From positions 2,170,001 to 2,234,000 of the forward strand of contig JARGSG010000189.1 of assembly GCA_030374805.1 (NCBI GenBank): DNA of 64,000 nucleotides. The letters are read 5' to 3'. Both the position numbers and the translations under genes were made by a program. This DNA is from Gracilaria gracilis. Its lineage: Eukaryota > Rhodophyta > Florideophyceae > Gracilariales > Gracilariaceae. Positions 58,186 through 64,000 of this stretch are shown piece after piece (the stretch's first letter is position 1; every line of letters begins with the position of its first letter). The notes beneath the pieces were generated by a model. The model did no database searches and was not told the DNA's origin. It worked only from the letters and a program-made list of their open reading frames with translations.

Positions 58186-58560
58186 ATGAGCCTCAAGTGC
58201 TTTAATCAAAGACAAGCAGTTAAAGCACCGCTCGCCTTTGTTTTGCATCAAATGCAGATGAATGCGAATTGCAAGAAGCAGAAGTTGGTTGTTTTGACAC
58301 AGTTTTCGGGAGTTCACGTTAACATTCTACAACTTGTGGCTCCTTATGTCGACAAAAAGCCGATGGGATGTGACTGCGGTACGAGAGCAAAGAAAGATGT
58401 AGAACACTTTTAGTTCAAGTGCCCGCTGACTAACTGTTTTCGGGAAAACGAGCTGCCTGCGGCACAAGGAAGAAATGACAAGACGAGATACGGAGCCCAT
58501 TTGCTCTGGACACATAACCTAGAAGTCTATAGGTAATGTTACCCATAAATAAAGAAGAAA
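58186..58560 (+). mobile_element. Remnant D of the retroelement-like family
   Basis: Reads VVLTQFSGVHVNILQLVAPYVDKKP, then CDCGTRAKKDVEHF, a TAG stop (58411-58413), then FKCPLTNCFRENELPAAQGRNDK. The Cys/His motif is complete apart from the internal stop. The 3' side ends with AAATAAAGAAGAAAAG near 58545-58560, like the end of copy B. Confidence 0.65.
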
Positions 58561-59049
58561 AGACAAGAGAGAATCTTCATGGTTTAAAACCATTATGTAT
58601 GTGACACGCTGTTCACTGGAATTAAAAACTTGTAGAACGCCCCCTTCAGGGGCAGATTTCGAACAAAACCAAAAGTCAACGTGTCCAAGCGAAAAAGACA
58701 AAGCAAAATTTATCAAAAACCCCGAGTGAAGGCACGTGCGCAAGTGTCTTGCGCGATGCGGTGCCACCGAACGAACAACAGTAAACCCACTGTAAGCCAA
58801 TGACACAACGATACGGGCCTGTGCCGCAGTGTCACGTTCCACACTCAACGGTTGAGAGTCATTGCAAAGCGCAAAATGTGCTTAATCTCCGCTTCCCAAA
58901 AATCGCCACGGCGCATGAGCACACTTGGGCACACGCACCTCGACACTGCAGCGGTGCAAATTCCGCCCTATCATGTTCATCATTGTGATCATCAATATCA
59001 TGTCATCATCATCATCATGGCGAGTCTCACCGTAAGTAATGATAAGCCG
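58561..59049. other. Intergenic with ATC microsatellite
   Basis: A CAT/ATC-rich low-complexity run lies at about 58974-59019. No gene is seen. Confidence 0.4.
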
Positions 59050-60171
59050 TCAAGAGAGTAGAGCCTCCTTCTGCCACTGTCGAGTTGGCACCTCCGTCTC
59101 GAAACGAAGATGTTTTCTCGAAAAACCAAGTCTGTGGGTACGCACATCCAGCGCCTCAGGGTGGTAAATGGCGCTCAGCGCCTCGTCGCCGTTTCTGAAG
59201 CTGAAATCGGCGCCAGTCTTTGTGAACACGGTCCACTTGGGTCCTCGTAGCCAGTCGTAGTATGGCATTGCATATTCCGGCATCACTATTCGCTCAGGAC
59301 TCGAAACCTGTGCCATGGCCAGCGCGAAGCCGCTGATCCCAAGTCCAATCCAGCGCGCGTTCTGCATGATGGAGAACGCTGCAGTTTCGCTCGTGTTACT
59401 CGCCAGCACTATGCGATTCCCGCACTTGGGGATTTGCGGCTCCCCTTGTGTGACAACGATTATGTCCAAGTCCGAGTGTTTGCACATGAATTTGACCATA
59501 CTGTTCAATTCAAGTAGCCAGAAATCGGCTGCGTTGCGTTTGTCTGCCAAGTCGCCTTGTCGGTAGTGTATCGCGTTGTAGGGCGTAGGCCAGCGATTTG
59601 AACCACCCAGATACCGCTTCACAACGTCTCCAATGCATCCGGAGTACTCTTGCGTTTTGAATCCGTTATGCTCAACACCTATAGTTTTGCATCTTCCCGA
59701 AAGTGGAAGTACGTGCTTCATCACGTCTCTTTTCAAGCACTCACAGTCCCCTCGTCCGCAATGTTCGAAGAGCAGGTCTGCTTGTCGTAATATACACGCT
59801 TGGTTCTCATGTGCTTCATTAGCGTTTGTATCCGACGAAACATGTTCTGGCGGCGGATTACATCGATCGAAGACTTCTGCGTAGTTGTACCCGTGTTCGC
59901 TCTCGTGCTCCGGAAAAGCCAACTTTGACGACAGAATTTGAGCTACAAATACCGCGAATTGATTCCGTAAAAGTGTCTGACCGATTCCTTCCCTGTTCTG
60001 GTAGCCCATGGCATACACACAATTGGTTTCCACAGAATTTCTTCTCAACTTTGACGAGACTTCCCTATTAGAGACGAACAAAGCACATGATGTGATTATG
60101 ATTACGACGAGAAGCACTACCCAAAAGCGATAGAAAGAGTGGGTGGTCGCACGTCGAAAGCATGAGACCAT
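59050..60171 (-). CDS. Fucosyltransferase-like type II membrane protein (HxRxGD motif)
   Basis: Encodes 373 residues from the ATG at 60171. A basic start and one hydrophobic helix (~15-35, FYRFWVVLLVVIIITSCALFV) anchor it in the Golgi membrane. Near residues 199-212 the motif YNAIHYRQGDLADKRN matches the H-x-R-x-GD donor-site motif of alpha-1,2/alpha-1,6 and O-fucosyltransferases. Further matches to that fold are IIVVTQG before it ends and NARWIGLGISGFALAMAQVSSPERIVMPE, the typical late SxF/SxxA loop. Several Cys pairs suggest a lumenal disulfide-bonded domain. The acceptor cannot be told. The frame is open further upstream, but without homology. Confidence 0.7.
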   Translation of the reverse strand: MVSCFRRATTHSFYRFWVVLLVVIIITSCALFVSNREVSSKLRRNSVETNCVYAMGYQNREGIGQTLLRNQFAVFVAQILSSKLAFPEHESEHGYNYAEVFDRCNPPPEHVSSDTNANEAHENQACILRQADLLFEHCGRGDCECLKRDVMKHVLPLSGRCKTIGVEHNGFKTQEYSGCIGDVVKRYLGGSNRWPTPYNAIHYRQGDLADKRNAADFWLLELNSMVKFMCKHSDLDIIVVTQGEPQIPKCGNRIVLASNTSETAAFSIMQNARWIGLGISGFALAMAQVSSPERIVMPEYAMPYYDWLRGPKWTVFTKTGADFSFRNGDEALSAIYHPEALDVRTHRLGFSRKHLRFETEVPTRQWQKEALLS

Positions 60172-60784
60172 GGCGTGTCTGTATTGCAGTTGGGAGTTGG
60201 GAGTATCGAGCTTCTCAGGTTCTGGACTAGTCAGAATTTTCAAGTTCCGAGATATGCAAGCACAAGTACATGTAGATACTGTATCACGGACGTTTGGAAC
60301 GAAACCCCCACAGAAGAAAAACGTTTGTTGGCCGACATGTTCCCAGTGGTAAACTGTAGTGCAAATTTGCTTTCTCTCGTCAGAAAGTTGCTCAAACGAC
60401 ATCAATAAGCCGCGTAACTTCACTGGCTGAAAACTCACTCGCTATGTGCAGAATCTGTTACACTGCGGTTGGATTATGATTCGGAAATGAACCGTGGACA
60501 TACAACGGTAAATTGGAGGTAACTGTTAGATAATTATCTTACGAGTACAAAGGTGCACAAGAAGCTCATCAAACCAACTGTTTCAGATCCAAATTACGGT
60601 GTGAGCAATCCTCTACAACAGAAATCATTGGCAGGATTTTTGGCTGCAACTCCGTTCGTCTGGCCAATGTTGTCCTCAAGCTACATCGCCAGTACCTTCA
60701 TACATTCACACTGGAACAATGCCTAATTTGCTCAAACCACTCACGTCAGGTGTCGCGAAATTTGTGTTGGCAAGTCGCGGATAG

Positions 60785-60859
60785 CAAAAGTCAACTTTCA
60801 ATGAAAAAGTAGATAAGCATTTAATGCTTATCTACTTTTTCATTGAAAGTTGACTTTTG
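60785..60859. repeat. Near-perfect 75-base palindrome (37-base arms, 1-base centre)
   Basis: Left arm 60785-60821 and right arm 60823-60859 are exact reverse complements, separated by a single T. The arms are A+T-rich and contain AAAGTCAACTTTC. No coding sequence is nearby on either side. Confidence 0.97.
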
Positions 60860-63395
60860 AGTCATTCTCGAGGCCATTGTTGCAGTAAACATAATGTTTA
60901 TTTTGCAGTAATTGCATAACTGCTGCCCTAGGAGTTACGATTCCCGTTTGTGGAATACTGCTCGATTTGGAATAATCGGAAACTGTGGGATGTACAGTAC
61001 TGTATACAATACTGAGCCTAAGGTTTCGGAAAACTCCAAGTCAACAACAACCGGGTTCATTATACGAGTTTCCTATAGCACAGTGCAGCGTGCTTGTTCG
61101 TCAAGTAGCACTGCAGTTCGCTTGCACCGGTAAAAGTGTTCAAGGGCAGGCCCGTATTGGTGACTGACTACGGTAGAAAATCAGCATGACTAGATATGGC
61201 TGACTGACTTCGTCGTTTGCAAGGTACTGTAGCGTTTTACCGTTGGTACAACGGTAGTCATTCCCATTGAAAACTTTCACTTGTAGTCACTGTATACAAA
61301 ATCGAGTTCTATCCAATCCAGACGCTTCATACGCGCCGTGAGATGATCTTTACGGATCAAACAGTGACGCAATAAATTCCAGCCAACGTCGGATTGAGCA
61401 TTCAGTGGTTCATCTGTTGCGAAAGTAGCACTCAAAATGTTGGACTGTTCACATCTCACAAAGCAGTAAATTGACGATCAGTTTATGCCAGGCTTAGGCT
61501 CCTTTGTCTGAATGACTACTTCATGACTACTTTGACTGACTACTGCGAAAAGTGGCTGACTATATGACTTTGAAGAGCAAAAAAGAGTAGTCAGAAATAC
61601 ACGCCCCTGGGGCCTGCGTACTTGTTGTAGGAGGATGGTCACGAAACCAATAGCAGATGGGTCGAAGAGCGTTACAGAGTGCTGTCCCTGCTGAATTATA
61701 ATCCACGACTCTCGAGCGAAGTCTTCGTTGCAAGAACATTGGCGACTGCGAACGATGTTATCAGGAAATCCTCTCATTTTAGAAGCACTCTTTCATACCT
61801 CGAACAATCTCTTTGGGCACTAGCTAGCAAGGGTATCTACACTGTAGTGTATCTACTGCCGCTGGAAAGGGTTGCAGGGTATAGTAAGGTTTTCTACTGC
61901 ATATCGATCTCCAGTTGCAAGGTTTGGAGGGTTAGCAAACCCATGCTAACGGTTAACCTTCTAGCCCTCCTTTATCTACTTTACTTTTACGTCATTGTCC
62001 TTATCTATCCATCATAGGCGCTAGTTGCGCTAAACGGTACTGTAGCGTTTACCAATCAATCTATCGCAATGGAGATCTCAAGAGTGCTCAAAAACGGCAC
62101 GTAAGAATGACGAGTCACTACCATGATGACGTCAGCAGCAAATTCGCACGTGTGGCGCATCCTCCTGCCGCGGTCTCACCGTTTGTCACGTGCAAATCAA
62201 TCTTTCTGACAAGCCAACCGAAATCGTCATCAAGCTTCAGCCATTGGCTGATTTTGCAGAAGCCGAAGTGAACATTTGTTCGCCTGAGGGAGGCAGTCTT
62301 TCCTCTCCAACACAAGTTACGACGATGTTTCGCCTTGCACCCGCTTTTGGAATTCCCAACGAATTGGTTTCCCCGCAAAATCGAAGAGTATTTTCCCTCG
62401 GCTACATTTACATCAAGCTTGTGAAGTCACAAACGGGGTTTGGCAGCCAAAACGACGCCCCTGACTGGCGCCAGTGCCCACAATGCAGCGTTTTACGGTG
62501 GAGAACTCTTTATCTGTAGACCTCTGTTTGGTACCGTTGGTAGCCACCGGGTAGCAACAGCTCACATAGTTGTCTGTAAGCCGTAGAAACTCTGTTGCCT
62601 GTTGAGTATCGCTCAGCAGTCAGAACACGCAATCGCTTCTCTAAGAAATTCACGATCACAAACCTTCAATACTGAAGGCAACTTGCAGTGCAACAGTCGC
62701 AGCCTTCACCAAAAAACAAAAACCAGGTAGATACCGTTGCATGTAGGCTGCGCATTTTCCTGTAGCCAGCAATTCGAACCCAGTAAAACCAGAGAATAGC
62801 GTTTGCCTCGTTTTATTCGCACTTGGTCGACCAAGGGTAAGCTGTTTATCGAAAAAGAAGGCACACGTCCAAAAAGCTTCTTGTAACCTAAAAGGCTGAA
62901 AGCTTTTGAGCTCCTGAAAGCAGCTTTATGAAAACAAATTGTGAGGCACGATCCATTCTCCTCTGTGGTGCGTAGATAGTGTACACGAACAAGAAATCGC
63001 TAGGGAAGAGACCCGGCGATCAGTGTGAGACCTAACTTTTGGAGAAAACTTCTACAATATGCAGCAATGATCGATATGATGGTTGTTGGAAGCAAACAAA
63101 CCTAAGTGAACAATTTTTCGTACTAGGCCACTTGTAGGGCCGCTACGCCTTTGACGCAAGCTTGGTAGAATTGACTGTTTCAAATCTAGCATTGCTAGAT
63201 ACATAGATACCCACGCGAAGCTATCGGAAATAGGTACGCACTATCTACTGACTCCATAAACCTACACTATGAATGGAGATGGGGCTGCCCCATACTCGCT
63301 CGCCACAATTAATTGCATTCGAAACCGAGCTCAACCGCTCATTTTTGTTTCGCCTGTGCGTCGCACAACAAGCAAAAAGGTATCAAATTATTGAT

Positions 63396-63426
63396 ACATT
63401 GGCACACAGCGGCTGTGTGCCAATGT
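63396..63426. repeat. 31-base palindrome (15-base arms, 1-base centre)
   Basis: ACATTGGCACACAGC and its exact reverse complement flank a single G. It is the same one-base-loop geometry as the larger palindrome 2.5 kb away, but unrelated in sequence. Confidence 0.95.
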
Positions 63427-64000
63427 GTTCTCGCTCTTTTTCGAGATGGGGACGACTTTGAAGCCCTCGGTAGCTCTATGGTCCATCCAGGACAATTGTT
63501 TCTCTCTCGTAGTGCAAGATTGTTACATTCTGATTCCTCTACAACCAGATGTATCAATGAGGATCACTAGCGATATGCGTGACGACAGCAAAGCACGACA
63601 AAACTTGTCCCAGTGGTCTTCCCCGTCATGAATGAATGGCCATTGGATGGTCCTTTAATGGTCAAAGGCCTACGGTTTAAAGGCATACAGCATGGAAAGC
63701 TTCGACTCCCACATGGCTGTGGTAAAAGGAGAGTTCACCCACTCTGTAACCTTGCCCCTCTAGATAACTTACTGTACATACAACGCATGCGCTCATTGCA
63801 CCAAGGAGTTGATGTCCGTTTTCATTGTGAAGCGTCATTGTGAAGCGTCGAAATCGATGAGCATAGTCTACACTCAGCCACCTAATGCGAAATTAATATT
63901 CTCCTGCCGCAAACTGACGAGAAACAATGCCATTCCCTCATCCTTATAAATACCCTACTAGATCTTGCATGCCCTCTTCACCTCGTGAACGCTTCGTAGC

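Larger units (their letters stand above)
60172..64000. other. Gene-free terminal region with palindromes
   Basis: 3.8 kb with no recognisable gene. The open frames are short and mostly lack an ATG; the least poor is at 62190-62519 (+), which begins at GTG. It holds a 75-base palindrome (60785-60859), a 31-base palindrome (63396-63426) and a smaller inverted repeat TACCGTTG/CAACGGTA near 61240. Confidence 0.45.

Overview
The window is nuclear DNA from a photosynthetic eukaryote. The genes are single and independently promoted on both strands. Most have no intron; the few introns seen are about 75-140 bases with GT-AG ends and yeast-like branch points. TATA-like boxes lie upstream of some genes. 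Several proteins look plastid-targeted (fibrillin, dihydroxy-acid dehydratase, a BASS carrier). The BASS carrier ends in what looks like a phycobilisome-linker (CpcD-like) domain, which points to a phycobilisome-bearing alga. A red microalga is my best guess; the species is not identified.

Layout. 0-12.9 kb: fibrillin, a spliced Rossmann-like protein with a likely 18-base microexon, a two-C2-domain copine-like protein, the BASS carrier, a small membrane protein, a PPR protein, and divergently a CHY/RING ubiquitin ligase with a long polyglutamine tract. 12.9-20 kb: an intron-containing elongator tRNA-Met, then TFB5 (TFIIH) head-to-head with MED1 (Mediator), the golgin TMF1, and a two-exon TFIIIC subunit. 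20-31 kb: Aurora kinase, exocyst subunit Exo84, dihydroxy-acid dehydratase, an MRM1-like rRNA methyltransferase with 33-base coding repeats, and a BCS1-like AAA ATPase. 31-43 kb: a cyclase-family gene broken by an in-frame TGA, a GT92 glycosyltransferase, a poly(A) polymerase, a basic orphan protein and an SDR. 43-51 kb: COG7, RLP24, mitochondrial bL35, TMEM120 and a BACK-domain protein. 51-64 kb is gene-poor: a decayed copy and an intact copy of a cysteine-rich secreted protein gene, remnants of a retroelement-like family, a HxRxGD fucosyltransferase-like enzyme, and a 75-base near-perfect palindrome.

Functionally the window is a mix of housekeeping genes. Two themes recur. One is transcription and RNA: TFB5, MED1, TFIIIC6, poly(A) polymerase, PPR, MRM1, RLP24, bL35. 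The other is Golgi and secretion: TMF1, Exo84, COG7 and two type II glycosyltransferase-like enzymes, which suits an alga that secretes complex polysaccharide.

The most unusual observations are the BASS-CpcD fusion, and four diverged copies of one Cys/His domain family, one of them ending exactly inside a decayed secreted-protein gene. Next come the 37-bp-arm palindrome, the TGA-interrupted cyclase gene and the microexon. All calls rest on reading the sequence; no database search was possible.
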